This document shows, in pieces, positions 17,689 through 27,415 of a DNA stretch of 64,000 nt. Both the position numbers and the translations under genes were made by a program. The notes beneath the pieces are model-generated. The model was not told where the DNA came from and ran no database searches. It worked only from the letters and a program-made list of their open reading frames with translations. Positions within the stretch are counted from its first letter, which is position 1. Every line of letters begins with the position of its first letter. Source of the DNA: Sulfurovum lithotrophicum (lineage in GTDB: Bacteria; Campylobacterota; Campylobacteria; Campylobacterales; Sulfurovaceae); NCBI RefSeq assembly GCF_000987835.1, contig NZ_CP011308.1, positions 682,001 to 746,000 of the forward strand, read 5' to 3'.

Positions 17689-19569
17689 CTATATATAGGC
17701 ATCGAGTTTTTTTGGCATACCAAGATGATAGCCCTGTATAAAGGTGATATCCAGTTTGCATACCTCATCATAGATCTTTTGGTTTGAAACATATTCGGCA
17801 ACAAGATCATAACCGAATTTTTCAGCAAGAATCTTGATGGAACCGATGACTTCACGTGCTTTCACGTTGTTCAATTCAAGTTCACGTATTAAACTGCCGT
17901 CTATTTTAAGTATGTCAACATTCAGACGAATAAGGTAACTGTAGTTGGCAAACCCGCTTCCAAAATCATCAATAGCGATCTTTGAACCATGCTCTTTTAG
18001 TTGGCTGAAAATAAAGTTCACCCTGTCATAATCACGTATTTCATTCTGTTCAAGAATTTCAAAAGTCAAGCGGTTGGCAAGCTCTTTATGGGTATAAAGG
18101 TACTCCATGATCATATGCATCATATCATGATTGTAAAGATCATCAAGATCGATATTTACCGAAAACTCTGTATTTTCATATTTCTCAAGCATCCTGAAAA
18201 CATCTCTGAGTACGAGTTTGCTCATCTTGATATAGTAATTTGTTCCTCTGATGATCGGGATGAAGTTATTGGGTACAATGAGAAAAGATTCATCCTCTTT
18301 ATCGACAAGACGCACCAAGGCTTCAAATTTTGCAATCTTTTTGCTTTGCGCATAATAGATAGGCTGATAGAGACACACCAGACGCTCTTCATCAAGTGCT
18401 TTCTTTATATCATCTACATCGCGATGCTTCATCTCACGATAGCTTTGAAGTTCCAATATCTTCAGATCATTCTTGCCTCTGCTCTTGATCTTAAACAGTT
18501 CTTCATCAAGCAGACGCAATACATGCTGTATATCGGCCGTTCCTTCAGGGATCTTAAGTGCACTCATTGAAAGCGTCATGCGAACGACTTCGTTCTCTAC
18601 AAGATAACGTTTTTCATTTATCGTATCAAAGATTCTTTGTGTAATCATATTCAGTGAATCACCCTTATTCATGATCACAAAAAATTCTGCCCCACCGATC
18701 CGAATAATCAATGCATCTTCAGGCAGAAGTGATGTAAGTGTCTGGACAAACTTTTTGAGTACTATATCACCCTTTTCATAACTTAGTGTTCTGTTGATCT
18801 CCTTGAATTCGTCAATATCGATCAATATAGCATTATACCGGTCAACAGGATTGCGGTTGAAGAACTCTTCCATGTAGAGTTTTGTTTTTGCAAAGGTCAA
18901 TGGGTCGATAAGGATTTGTTTTCTGAACATATAGTACTTATATGTGACAATAATTAAAAAGAGAAAACTGGCTCCAAGAAATACTTGTATTAAAATGATC
19001 ACACTGTGTAGAGGTGAATTGAAATCATCAATGTACTCTCCGTACCACTTAGAAAGATCAAGTACAAGTAGCGCTTCTGTTTTTCCATTCAGTACCACCG
19101 GATATAGTACAGAGAGCCAGACACCCTTGACATCATCTTTCTGCTTGATGATCTTTACTTGCTGTGTGCGGTAAACGTCATTAAAGAGCGTACTCCCCGG
19201 AAAGAAAGGGGTATTGTATTCCTCCTTATCCTTTTTTGAGCCGTCAAGTAAAAAACGGTAATGGTTTTTTTTGTCTTTTTTGAGTAAAAATATATATTGG
19301 TATTTTGGTATGATAAATGCCTCGAGCATCTCATTGAGCTCTTTTCTCAATGCGGGATCAGATGCAAGACGTTCTGAAAGATTCTTTCCGCCTCTTCGTA
19401 TGATCCACTCAGCAATATTTTTTGCATAGACTTCTGTTTTGTGTATCTCTTGTTGCCGCAGCTTTTTAGTACTTTCAGTGACCATATACTGCATATAGGC
19501 AGCGAATATGATCATCAAGGTCAATAAAAGTGCAGTAGCCCTTGTTGTAATGAGATGGTTGAGTCTCAT
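17689..19569 (-). CDS. Membrane sensor with degenerate GGDEF and intact-looking EAL domain
   Basis: 626 residues. Transmembrane helix 1 is at about 13-31, a periplasmic sensory region at about 32-185, and helix 2 at about 187-208. GGDEF (about 215-375) reads RIGGAEFFV, so the Asp of GGDEF is Ala and cyclase activity is doubtful. EAL (about 385-620) keeps KFEALVRL, FSVNIDL, FEILEQ, AIDDFGSGFANYSYL, DILKIDGSLI and VAEYV...QGYHLG, the usual catalytic set. It is therefore probably a c-di-GMP phosphodiesterase regulated by a periplasmic input. It is last in a three-gene operon, overlapping the periplasmic-protein gene by 4 nt. Confidence 0.87.
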   Translation of the reverse strand: MRLNHLITTRATALLLTLMIIFAAYMQYMVTESTKKLRQQEIHKTEVYAKNIAEWIIRRGGKNLSERLASDPALRKELNEMLEAFIIPKYQYIFLLKKDKKNHYRFLLDGSKKDKEEYNTPFFPGSTLFNDVYRTQQVKIIKQKDDVKGVWLSVLYPVVLNGKTEALLVLDLSKWYGEYIDDFNSPLHSVIILIQVFLGASFLFLIIVTYKYYMFRKQILIDPLTFAKTKLYMEEFFNRNPVDRYNAILIDIDEFKEINRTLSYEKGDIVLKKFVQTLTSLLPEDALIIRIGGAEFFVIMNKGDSLNMITQRIFDTINEKRYLVENEVVRMTLSMSALKIPEGTADIQHVLRLLDEELFKIKSRGKNDLKILELQSYREMKHRDVDDIKKALDEERLVCLYQPIYYAQSKKIAKFEALVRLVDKEDESFLIVPNNFIPIIRGTNYYIKMSKLVLRDVFRMLEKYENTEFSVNIDLDDLYNHDMMHMIMEYLYTHKELANRLTFEILEQNEIRDYDRVNFIFSQLKEHGSKIAIDDFGSGFANYSYLIRLNVDILKIDGSLIRELELNNVKAREVIGSIKILAEKFGYDLVAEYVSNQKIYDEVCKLDITFIQGYHLGMPKKLDAYI

Positions 19570-20009
19570 AAGCTCTCCACAATGAAAGGACGGTACTCTT
19601 GCGGCAGTTCAATATGATGTTCTTTCAATCTTGAATCAATGAAAAGAAGCTGCGAACGCCCTTTTTTCCAATATAGCGCTCCGATAATACCAGCGTGATC
19701 TTTCAGTAAATGATAGTCTGTAGCAAATACCAATATCTGCTTATTACGTTGCAATACATCATGAAGCCGTTCATATGCGTTTTCATTCGATACGATGATA
19801 ATATCCGATGCCTCAGGTACATTGACAATTTTAATCTCATGTGATCTTGCAAAGATAGAGTGAAGTTCCGGATCAGCCGTATATATTTTGACGGTATCAC
19901 TTCCTGCCAAACTTGTCAACAGCTCACGATACACTTGCAGTGTACTCTTCTTCTCCCAAGCATACAAATGACCATATAGCAAGCTTAAAAAGAGCAGTAT
20001 TCTAATCAA
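19566..20009 (-). CDS. Small periplasmic protein linking receptor and c-di-GMP enzyme
   Basis: 147 residues: a signal peptide (IRILLFLSLLYGHLYA) then a single alpha/beta domain with alternating strands (VKIYTADPEL, IKIVNVPEASDIIIVSN, KQILVFATDYHLL, IGALYWKKGRSQLLFID). The arrangement resembles YfiR-like or ligand-binding periplasmic domains, but I do not recognise a named family. Four-nt overlaps on both sides (TonB receptor upstream, GGDEF/EAL downstream) suggest that the three proteins act together, with this one carrying the signal across the periplasm. Confidence 0.65.
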   Translation of the reverse strand: MIRILLFLSLLYGHLYAWEKKSTLQVYRELLTSLAGSDTVKIYTADPELHSIFARSHEIKIVNVPEASDIIIVSNENAYERLHDVLQRNKQILVFATDYHLLKDHAGIIGALYWKKGRSQLLFIDSRLKEHHIELPQEYRPFIVESL

Positions 20010-21883
20010 AACAGGTACTCCAGTTCAATCGTAAAACGTCTGTCTATCGGTGTAACGGAGAGCGGTTCCATTATTGTAGGCGGCTGGGTGGTGACATCAA
20101 GCCGATATAGTTTTGTCTTTTTTGCCCTATTGAGTATATTGTCACCCTTTAACGTAATACTCAACTGTTCTGTCAGATTCCATGAAACAGTACTTGTCCA
20201 GTCAAGATAATTCTTCCAGTCCAAACTGTTTCTATGCCATACAAGTCCATTGTAAAAATCAAAATTTCCATAACTATTGAAGAAGCTGAAATATCCGCTG
20301 ATGTCATCCAGGTTGTCCAGGTTAAAAATATTATTGTACCGTGCATAGTAAAGCTGTAAATTTAATTTATTGTCTCTGTCGAATGCATAATCATAATTCA
20401 AAATGGCTGTATAGTACTCTGTTTCCCCCGTATTGGCAATAAGTGAGTTCTTCAAAAGCCCATTCTCATCTTTCATCATATGTAAAATGAGACGTATTTG
20501 CTGATTCTTAGTATGAAAGGAGACCTCCTGAGTGAAACCAAGTGTGGTTTGTGCTTCCGCCGTTAAAGTCTGCTCAGGGTAAAAATAGCGCATCAAAGGT
20601 TCAAGTGCGACCTGTGTTCGGTAAAGATACGCTTTGTAGCCCCATTCATCACCCGTAAAGATATACCCTAATCTCAACTGAAGCAAGGAGTCATTTGTCA
20701 CACCACCATTGCGTACAATATAGTTGTAGGAGAGCCCAGCACTCAACAATTGATCCTCGGTCAGCATATATTGGTCCTGAAAAAAGAGTGAACCGATTAT
20801 TTCATGTGAAAAGTCAAAAGCATCTGTTCCCATATTTTCACTTTTTAAGGAGTCAAAAGACTTGTACCGTCCTTTTACACCTGCTGTAATATGGTGATTT
20901 TTAAAAACATCGTTATAGGTAAGATCAGCTGTATAAGTACTGTTTTTACTTTCTCCGATGAAAGTATTGTTTTGATTTACACCATTCCACCAGGCGAAAG
21001 GTTTGTCATCAATATAGTTCATATCGGTTTTTAACCAATCATACGATATCTGAGCATGCAATACGGAAGAAAGATCAATACCGTAATCCATGTGTAGATT
21101 CAAATAATTCGTATTGGACTCAATCGGTGTAGCATCCCAGCTGGGTCCGGCAAATGAATCTGTACGTTTATCCATGATCTGAAGATGAAAAATCTGTGTA
21201 TCTGTTTTAATGTAGGAAAATATCTGTGTACGTTCAAAGTCACGACTCAAAGGGACCGGTGTACCGTTATCGACCTTCTCGCGTATCGCATTGGTATGCG
21301 AAAGATTGACCATGTATGAAAAGTTTTCTCTCTGCTCTCCATAACTGGCAGTCTGCATATTGTAGCCACGACTTCCCTGAATGAGACTTACTTTCCCGCC
21401 ACTGTCACGCTTGGGGTCTTTGGAGTAAAGATAAATTGTCAAAAAAGCCGGCTCGACCGATGTTTCAAAAGAGGGTGTCAAATAATAAAACTCGATATGG
21501 TCTACAAAATCTATATTGACATCTCCGTAAAGTACCAGTCCGCTCCCAAGCCATCCCTGCGTAATCTCTACTCCGTCAATAAAAAGTCTGATAAAGTTGC
21601 TTCTGTACGGTTCAAAGCTTCCAGACGTAAGCGGATCGGGTAAGGCATACCGGTTCTCATGATAGTAGATAACTGGGGTGGTCTTGAAAACATCTTTCAG
21701 TGTTTTTGCATGCATTCTTTCAAGTTTTTCCCTGGTAAAAAGAACAAGATGCCCTTTATTCGCATCGATCGTTTTCTGGCTCAATGCATTTTGTCTGTCA
21801 TACTCTTTAAGTAAGCTGTTGATATCCCCTGCCTCTGTAAATACAAAAAAAACAAAAGTTAACAGTATATATTTCAATGGCAT
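20006..21883 (-). CDS. TonB-dependent outer-membrane receptor
   Basis: About 625 residues from ATG 21883, chosen because GAAGGAAG lies about 7 nt upstream and a clean signal peptide (PLKYILLTFVFFVFTEAG) follows. The frame opens 20 codons earlier. A plug domain follows (ERMHAKTLKDVFKTTPVIYY, then FIRLFIDGVEI). The rest is a beta-barrel of amphipathic strands, with the terminal strand ending RFTIELEYLF (C-terminal Phe). The ligand is unknown. Because it heads an operon with a periplasmic protein and a c-di-GMP enzyme, it may serve as a signal receptor as well as, or instead of, a transporter. Confidence 0.82.
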   Translation of the reverse strand: MPLKYILLTFVFFVFTEAGDINSLLKEYDRQNALSQKTIDANKGHLVLFTREKLERMHAKTLKDVFKTTPVIYYHENRYALPDPLTSGSFEPYRSNFIRLFIDGVEITQGWLGSGLVLYGDVNIDFVDHIEFYYLTPSFETSVEPAFLTIYLYSKDPKRDSGGKVSLIQGSRGYNMQTASYGEQRENFSYMVNLSHTNAIREKVDNGTPVPLSRDFERTQIFSYIKTDTQIFHLQIMDKRTDSFAGPSWDATPIESNTNYLNLHMDYGIDLSSVLHAQISYDWLKTDMNYIDDKPFAWWNGVNQNNTFIGESKNSTYTADLTYNDVFKNHHITAGVKGRYKSFDSLKSENMGTDAFDFSHEIIGSLFFQDQYMLTEDQLLSAGLSYNYIVRNGGVTNDSLLQLRLGYIFTGDEWGYKAYLYRTQVALEPLMRYFYPEQTLTAEAQTTLGFTQEVSFHTKNQQIRLILHMMKDENGLLKNSLIANTGETEYYTAILNYDYAFDRDNKLNLQLYYARYNNIFNLDNLDDISGYFSFFNSYGNFDFYNGLVWHRNSLDWKNYLDWTSTVSWNLTEQLSITLKGDNILNRAKKTKLYRLDVTTQPPTIMEPLSVTPIDRRFTIELEYLF

Positions 21884-22041
21884 TGTATTTCTTCCTTCAA
21901 TATTCAACCTCCTTAAATACATGCATTTATTATATCCTTTCACTCATAAAATTTCCTTTTCAAAAGATTATAATATTTATTATTCTATACTAATACTTAC
22001 TATTACACTTTGGAATATATCTTGATTTAACAGAGAGCAGC

Positions 22042-22845
22042 ATGACGGAACCTTCTATTTTTCACCTTTTGACAGAAGTGTACTCGCTTCATCTTGCTGT
22101 GACCGAACAAGATATTGAGTCAGTAAAACAGGTACGTAAAGAAGCACTTTTGCCGGCATATCAGACCTATGCGGATATTGAAGATGAATCTGCTTTTCTC
22201 TATAACCGGGATGATGAACAGTCTTTTATCTATCTGCTTCAGCATAACGCTACCCAAAAATATGTGGGTACCATACGGGTTTTTTTTGTTAATGACGCCA
22301 CACCCATCCAGAAGATCCCCATGCAGATATACGGTCATGTTAAAGAGATAGAGTCCTACGTAGCCGAACATCCCGTCTGTGAAGTTTCAAGACTTGCACT
22401 TTCCGGTTCTATCGAACCGTATGAAGGGCTTTCGGGATTGCGCTTGCGTACATACCTGACCGTAGGATTGATGTCGGCCATTGGTATTAATGCATTTCTC
22501 TACCCGTGCAATTCTATTTTTGCCATTATGGAGCCTGCACTGTACCGTATTTTAAAACGACAGGGGATTGATTTCGAACCGGTTGGTCCGGCAGTTGAGT
22601 ATTATGGGAAGCGTATTCCTCACATGATCGGGAGAAAAGATTTGATCTTCGGGTCAAAAGAGATCCTCGGAGAGATCACTCTCCACTATCTTTCCAAACT
22701 TTGCCAAGATCCGGACAGGTTTTGGGCATTTGTTGACAGACATCCCTATCTCGACCGTTCCAACATGCATCTTTCAAAAATCTGTCAATGTTTTGAGAAA
22801 GCGACACAACCGGTCAGTATACCGTCACTCTATATAGGTACATAA
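22042..22845 (+). CDS. GNAT-type acyltransferase resembling exosortase-associated / N-acyl amino acid synthases
   Basis: 267 residues. It has the pattern of PEP-CTERM/exosortase-associated acyltransferases, related in fold to LuxI and FeeM. Visible parts are an N-terminal VRKEALLPAYQTY, DDEQSFIYLL, KYVGTIRVF, the EVSRLALSG strand, and the C-terminal block AIMEPALYRILKRQGIDFEPVGPAVEYYGKRIPH. Such enzymes acylate small molecules such as amino acids or homoserine lactone; the product here is unknown. No exosortase or PEP-CTERM protein is seen nearby. It is divergent from the TonB receptor operon, sharing a 158-bp AT-rich intergenic region. Confidence 0.7.
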   Translation: MTEPSIFHLLTEVYSLHLAVTEQDIESVKQVRKEALLPAYQTYADIEDESAFLYNRDDEQSFIYLLQHNATQKYVGTIRVFFVNDATPIQKIPMQIYGHVKEIESYVAEHPVCEVSRLALSGSIEPYEGLSGLRLRTYLTVGLMSAIGINAFLYPCNSIFAIMEPALYRILKRQGIDFEPVGPAVEYYGKRIPHMIGRKDLIFGSKEILGEITLHYLSKLCQDPDRFWAFVDRHPYLDRSNMHLSKICQCFEKATQPVSIPSLYIGT

Positions 22846-22985
22846 TTGCTTTATTTTCTGTCAACATGATCAAGGTTGGATTTGGGGTCTATGAAACATA
22901 ATATCTGTGCAGATGTCTACAGTTGAGAGTTTCGGTACCAATGATACAAGTGATGAGTTATAGGGCGGAGATTGAAAACATGAAA

Positions 22986-23003
22986 GGTGCGTGAAATGCA
23001 CCC
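22986..23003. repeat. Palindrome unit GGTGC/GCACC at the end of rpoD
   Basis: GGTGC, loop GTGAAAT, GCACC followed by CTGCG. A short divergent unit of the dispersed palindrome family, in the convergent gap between the acyltransferase gene and rpoD. It could help end transcription from either side. Confidence 0.55.
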
Positions 23004-23009
23004 TGCGAA

Positions 23010-24848
23010 TCACTCTTCGATATAATTCTTGAGCTTTCTGCCCACTTTAGGGTGTTTGAGCTTTTTGATGGCTGAAGATTCAATCTGTCTGACACGTTCA
23101 CGGGTGACATTGAGCTCTTTCCCGATCTCTTCAAGTGTTCTGTCGCTTTCATCCTCAAGCAGTCCGAAACGCATCCGGATGACGGCTTTTTCTCTTTCGT
23201 TAAGCTGATCGAGTACCTCGTCTATCTGGTTGTTCAGGTCATCTTTGAGTACGGAATCTGTCGGTGACAATGTTGTTTTATCCTCGATGAAGTCACCGAA
23301 TCTTCCGTCATCCTCGTCCCCTACAGGTGTTTCAAGTGAAACAGGTTCTTTGGTGATTTTGATGACGTTCTTGACCTTGTCCACGGTCAGGCCAACTTCT
23401 TTGGCGATCGTTTCAAGATCGGGCTCTTTTCCTGTCTCCTGAAGATGCTTTCTGATGATCTTGTTAATGCGGTTGATCGTTTCAATCATATGGATAGGAA
23501 TACGGATGGTCCTTGCCTGGTCAGCGATGGCACGGCTGATTGCCTGACGGATCCACCAGGTTGCATAGGTGGAGAATTTGTACCCTTTTTCATATTCGAA
23601 CTTATCGACGGCTTTCATCAGGCCGATATTTCCCTCCTGAATGAGGTCGAGGAAAGGCAGACCTCTGTTCGTGTAGCGTTTAGCGATGGAGACGACCAGT
23701 CTGAGGTTTGATTTTGCCATACGTGTCTTGGCTACTTCGCTTTTGGCCTTACCCTGACGGATCTGCTCAAGAATGGCCTTGAGTTTCTCTTCACTCAGGT
23801 CGAATCCGCCTTTACTTGCCTCTCTGGTCTCAAAAAGTTTCTTGATCTCCACATAGGTACTGACCATAGTGGTCTCCGGTACGGCATCGATGATATCTTC
23901 TTTGTCCATATTGATAATATTGTCGAGTATTTTCTGGTGGTTTTCTCTGAGCGTATCGTTGAAGAGAGGGAGTTTGTACTCCAGACGTTTAAGCTCTTTG
24001 TCAAAACTGTCGTCACTTTTGAGTGCTGTCTCCATCGCCTTGACCAGTTCGTTGATCAGTTTGGATGTCGGCCCGAGATCAAGCAGTGCTCTTTTAAGCT
24101 GCTCTTTTTTAAAGGCAATCTTGAGTCTTTCGTGGGTGATCTTGACAGGATCGGTCTCTGTTTCCATGAATTTCTCAAGATCCTCGCGTGCTTTCATCCA
24201 CTCTTTTTTGGCCTTTTCGAGTTTTTTGAAGCTCTCTACGACCTGCTTGACCCTTTTGTCATTCTTGGGTGCACCTGCTTCTCCGCTTTCACCTTCTGCA
24301 GCTTCGTCGTCTGCATCCCCTTTGTCATCTTCGAAACTTTTGAAAAGCTCTTTGACGCGTCTTTCCCGGTTGAGCAGGGGCTCTTTGTAGTTGAGGATAT
24401 AGCCGATGAGGTAGGGTACGGAACAGATAGCATCGATGATGATGTCCTCTCCCTCCTCAATACGCTTGGAAAGGTCGACCTCTTCTTCTTTGGTCAGAAG
24501 AGGGATCTTGCCCATTTCACGCAGGTACATTCTGACCGGAGAGTCGGAGCGGCTCCATTCGAGAAGCTCTTTCTCTTTGTGCAGATCAAATTCATCTTCC
24601 TCTGATGAGCCTTTTTTACGGGCATCTTCTCTTCGTTTTTTCTCTTTTTCTATGAGGTAACTGGCATATTCGGAAGCGGAAATGATCTTGATCTTGTTCT
24701 CTTCGGCAAGCTTATAGATCTTCTTTGCCTGGGCAGCGGTAATCTGCTTGTTGAACTCTTTGGCGATATTCTCAAAAGTGACTACATCCCCTTTCTTTTT
24801 GGACTTTAATAATGTTTCCACGTTTTTCATACTGTCTTTTGCTGCCAT
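23010..24848 (-). CDS. rpoD: Housekeeping sigma factor RpoD (sigma-70)
   Basis: 612 residues; the start is supported by AAGGA 7-8 nt before the ATG. It contains region 1.1-like N-terminal helices and region 1.2 ([21 protein letters not shown]). A non-conserved insert carries an acidic patch ([15 protein letters not shown]). Region 2 has [25 protein letters not shown] and [13 protein letters not shown]. Region 3 and region 4.2 ([21 protein letters not shown]) follow. It directs core RNA polymerase to -35/-10 promoters, and the TATAAT-type elements noted in this window are its expected targets. Confidence 0.95.
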   Translation of the reverse strand: MAAKDSMKNVETLLKSKKKGDVVTFENIAKEFNKQITAAQAKKIYKLAEENKIKIISASEYASYLIEKEKKRREDARKKGSSEEDEFDLHKEKELLEWSRSDSPVRMYLREMGKIPLLTKEEEVDLSKRIEEGEDIIIDAICSVPYLIGYILNYKEPLLNRERRVKELFKSFEDDKGDADDEAAEGESGEAGAPKNDKRVKQVVESFKKLEKAKKEWMKAREDLEKFMETETDPVKITHERLKIAFKKEQLKRALLDLGPTSKLINELVKAMETALKSDDSFDKELKRLEYKLPLFNDTLRENHQKILDNIINMDKEDIIDAVPETTMVSTYVEIKKLFETREASKGGFDLSEEKLKAILEQIRQGKAKSEVAKTRMAKSNLRLVVSIAKRYTNRGLPFLDLIQEGNIGLMKAVDKFEYEKGYKFSTYATWWIRQAISRAIADQARTIRIPIHMIETINRINKIIRKHLQETGKEPDLETIAKEVGLTVDKVKNVIKITKEPVSLETPVGDEDDGRFGDFIEDKTTLSPTDSVLKDDLNNQIDEVLDQLNEREKAVIRMRFGLLEDESDRTLEEIGKELNVTRERVRQIESSAIKKLKHPKVGRKLKNYIEE

Positions 24849-24898
24849 GTTTGTCCTTGATTTTTCAGAAGATGAGGTTTAAAAATTAATTAAGGTGG

Positions 24899-24904
24899 AT
24901 TATA
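24899..24904 (-). promoter_or_regulatory. -10 hexamer TATAAT of rpoD
   Basis: Minus-strand TATAAT (plus strand ATTATA) about 50 bp upstream of the rpoD start. It is back-to-back with the leuD promoter in the same 159-bp intergenic region. Confidence 0.6.
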
Positions 24905-24957
24905 CCGAAATTTTCTTCATTTTTACCGTTAAATTTGTTAAATTTCAGTTTTTTGGC

Positions 24958-24963
24958 TATAAT
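24958..24963 (+). promoter_or_regulatory. -10 hexamer TATAAT of the leuD-leuB operon
   Basis: GGC-TATAAT-CGCG, 45 bp before the TTG start of leuD, the same core seen upstream of pyrH and bpt. Confidence 0.65.
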
Positions 24964-25007
24964 CGCGAAAATTTTTATGGAATTCAATTCCAGTTAAAGG
25001 ATGAACT

Positions 25008-25502
25008 TTGCAAGGTAAAGTTTGGAAATTTGGTGACAATATCGATACGGATCTGATCATCGCAGCAAGATACTTGAATACGAGTGAGCCTGCAGAACTG
25101 GCTAAACACGTTATGGAAGATGCGGACCCTGAGTTCGTTTCCAAAATGCATGAAGGCGACATCATTGTAGCGGGTGAGAACTTCGGATGCGGTTCGAGCC
25201 GTGAACATGCGCCTATCGCGCTTAAAGCAGCTGGGATCAATGCCATCATCGCACCTACTTTCGCGCGTATCTTTTACAGAAACGCCTTCAATATGGGATT
25301 GCCTATCTTTGAACTTCCCGAAGCCGAAGAGATCAATGAAGGTGATGTGGTCAGGGTCGATATGGATGCAGGCGAGATCATCAATGTGACACAGGCAAAG
25401 ACATATAAGTTCACCCCGATCCCCGACTTCATGCAGGAGTTGGTCAATGCCGGAGGGCTGATAGAATTTGCAAAACAGGAAATCCAGGAAGGAGCAAAGT
25501 AA
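25008..25502 (+). CDS. leuD: 3-isopropylmalate dehydratase small subunit
   Basis: 164 residues from TTG; the nearby upstream ATG is out of frame, and AAAGGA precedes the TTG. It shows the LeuD/aconitase swivel pattern: [39 protein letters not shown] and [14 protein letters not shown]. With LeuC (not in this window) it isomerises 2- to 3-isopropylmalate in leucine synthesis. It overlaps leuB by 1 nt. Confidence 0.92.
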   Translation: MQGKVWKFGDNIDTDLIIAARYLNTSEPAELAKHVMEDADPEFVSKMHEGDIIVAGENFGCGSSREHAPIALKAAGINAIIAPTFARIFYRNAFNMGLPIFELPEAEEINEGDVVRVDMDAGEIINVTQAKTYKFTPIPDFMQELVNAGGLIEFAKQEIQEGAK

Positions 25503-26569
25503 TGAAAACATATAAAATAGGTGTGATCAAAGGTGACGGGATCGGTCCGGAAATTGTAGATGAAGCGATCAAAGTACTCGACGCGGTCTCTGTAGCACAG
25601 GGATTCAACCTTAAATATGATGAAATGCTGCTTGGTGGTTCAGCCATTGATGAGACAGGCGTACCTCTTCCGGAAGAGACCATCCAGGGGGTCAAAAAAT
25701 GCGACGCCGTACTTTTCGGTGCGATCGGCGGGCCAAAGTGGGACAATCTCGAGCGTCATTTGAGACCTGAAACAGGCCTTCTGGGACTCAGAAAAGAGAT
25801 GGGAACCTTCGCCAACCTCAGGCCGGCAATGGTCTATGACGAACTGGTTAATGCTTCAAGCCTCAAGCCTGCCGTGATCCAGGGTGTGGACATCATGGTG
25901 GTACGTGAGCTTACAGGCGGTATCTACTTCGGGCAGCCAAGAGAGCTGCATGAGGACGAAGCGTTCAATACCATGATCTATACGAAAGAAGAGGTCAGAC
26001 GTATCGCGGTCGTGGCATTTGATATCGCTATGAAGCGGGACAAACGTATCTGTTCCGTTGACAAAGCCAATGTGCTTGAAGTCAGCCAGTTCTGGAGAGA
26101 GATCGTCGAAGAAGTAGCCAAAGACTACCCAGAAGTGGAACTTTCCCATATGTATGTGGACAATGCCGCTATGCAGCTCATCCGTGACCCCAAACAGTTC
26201 GATGTGATTCTGACAGGAAATATCTTCGGTGACATCCTTTCTGATGCAGCCTCCATGCTTTCAGGTTCCATCGGGCTGCTTCCGAGCGCGAGTACCGGTA
26301 AAGGAGTAGGCTTGTTCGAGCCGATACATGGTTCTGCACCCGATATCGCAGGCCAGGGGATCGCAAACCCGCTTGCAACGATCTCGAGTGCCAGTATGAT
26401 GCTGCGATATGCCCTGAATGAAACAGTTGCAGCAGACAGGATAGATGAGGCGATCAGAAAAGCACTTGCGGAAGGCTATAGAACAGGTGATATCGGTGAC
26501 TACGATGCCAAAGAGATTTGTACATGTACAGAAATGGGTGATATTATCGCCGATTATGCGAGCCGATAA
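25502..26569 (+). CDS. leuB: 3-isopropylmalate dehydrogenase
   Basis: 355 residues. The N-terminus is [18 protein letters not shown]. Substrate-binding Arg residues lie in [27 protein letters not shown] carries the active-site Tyr, and [29 protein letters not shown] supplies the metal ligands. [21 protein letters not shown] is the NAD-site signature. It oxidatively decarboxylates 3-isopropylmalate to 2-oxoisocaproate with NAD+. It is translated in a coupled fashion from leuD. Confidence 0.94.
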   Translation: MKTYKIGVIKGDGIGPEIVDEAIKVLDAVSVAQGFNLKYDEMLLGGSAIDETGVPLPEETIQGVKKCDAVLFGAIGGPKWDNLERHLRPETGLLGLRKEMGTFANLRPAMVYDELVNASSLKPAVIQGVDIMVVRELTGGIYFGQPRELHEDEAFNTMIYTKEEVRRIAVVAFDIAMKRDKRICSVDKANVLEVSQFWREIVEEVAKDYPEVELSHMYVDNAAMQLIRDPKQFDVILTGNIFGDILSDAASMLSGSIGLLPSASTGKGVGLFEPIHGSAPDIAGQGIANPLATISSASMMLRYALNETVAADRIDEAIRKALAEGYRTGDIGDYDAKEICTCTEMGDIIADYASR

Positions 26570-26575
26570 GATCTG

Positions 26576-27412
26576 ATGGAAACTAAAGCACGCGTACTCA
26601 TTGACTGTCACGATGCCAAAGGTCTGGTTTACAAGATCTCCAAAATCTTCTATGAGCGGGATCTGAATATTGACTCCAACCGCGAGTTCGTCGACAAAGA
26701 GAAAGAAAGATTCTTCATGCGTACCGTTGTCTCCGGGACGTTCGAGATAGATGAACTCGATGTGGCGCTCAGGGAAGTGGCACCCATAGATGCACATATT
26801 CGGGTGATCGCTCCCAAAGACAAGAAAGTAGTGCTTCTTGCAACGAAAGAATCCCATGCTCTGGGAGACATTCTTATTCGTAATGCAGCAGGCGAACTGG
26901 GTGCGAGTATCGAATGTGTCATTGCCAACCATGAGACACTTCGTGAGCTGGTAGAGCGCTTCAACATTCCTTTCTTCCATGTGCCTGCCGAAGGCCTGGT
27001 CAGGGAAGAGCATGAAGCCAGAATTATGGAAAAGATCGATGAGCATGACTTTGACTTCATTGTACTTGCCAAATACATGCGTATATTGACCCCTTCTTTC
27101 GTCGCGGCCTATCCGAAGCAGATCATCAACATCCACCATTCGTTCCTTCCTGCATTCATTGGGGCAAATCCCTACAAACAGGCGTATGAGCGAGGGGTGA
27201 AGATCATCGGTGCGACGGCACACTTTGTTACGAACGACCTGGATGAAGGACCGATCATCGCACAGGATGTTATTCCGGTGAACCACCGTTTTGACTGGAA
27301 AGAGATGCAGCGTGCCGGACGCGATGTGGAAAAAGTGGTCCTCTCCCGTGCACTCAACCTTGTGCTGCATGACCGTGTTTTCGTCAACGGAAACAAAACG
27401 ATCATATTTTAA
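26576..27412 (+). CDS. purU: Formyltetrahydrofolate deformylase
   Basis: 278 residues: an N-terminal ACT domain (about 5-85, ARVLIDCHDAKGLVYKISKIFYE) and a formyltransferase-fold domain. Catalytic elements are INIHHSFLPAFIGANPYKQAYERGVKIIGATAHFVTNDLDEGPIIAQ. PurU hydrolyses 10-formyl-THF to formate and THF, balancing the one-carbon pool. It follows leuB by 6 nt and precedes trmL by 3 nt, so leuDB-purU-trmL appears to be one transcript. Confidence 0.92.
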   Translation: METKARVLIDCHDAKGLVYKISKIFYERDLNIDSNREFVDKEKERFFMRTVVSGTFEIDELDVALREVAPIDAHIRVIAPKDKKVVLLATKESHALGDILIRNAAGELGASIECVIANHETLRELVERFNIPFFHVPAEGLVREEHEARIMEKIDEHDFDFIVLAKYMRILTPSFVAAYPKQIINIHHSFLPAFIGANPYKQAYERGVKIIGATAHFVTNDLDEGPIIAQDVIPVNHRFDWKEMQRAGRDVEKVVLSRALNLVLHDRVFVNGNKTIIF

Positions 27413-27415
27413 ACC

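Noticed and set aside
23937-24605. 222-codon plus-strand ORF opposite rpoD
   Set aside because: Antisense to the acidic/charged part of rpoD; Phe/Leu-rich shadow without a start signal.
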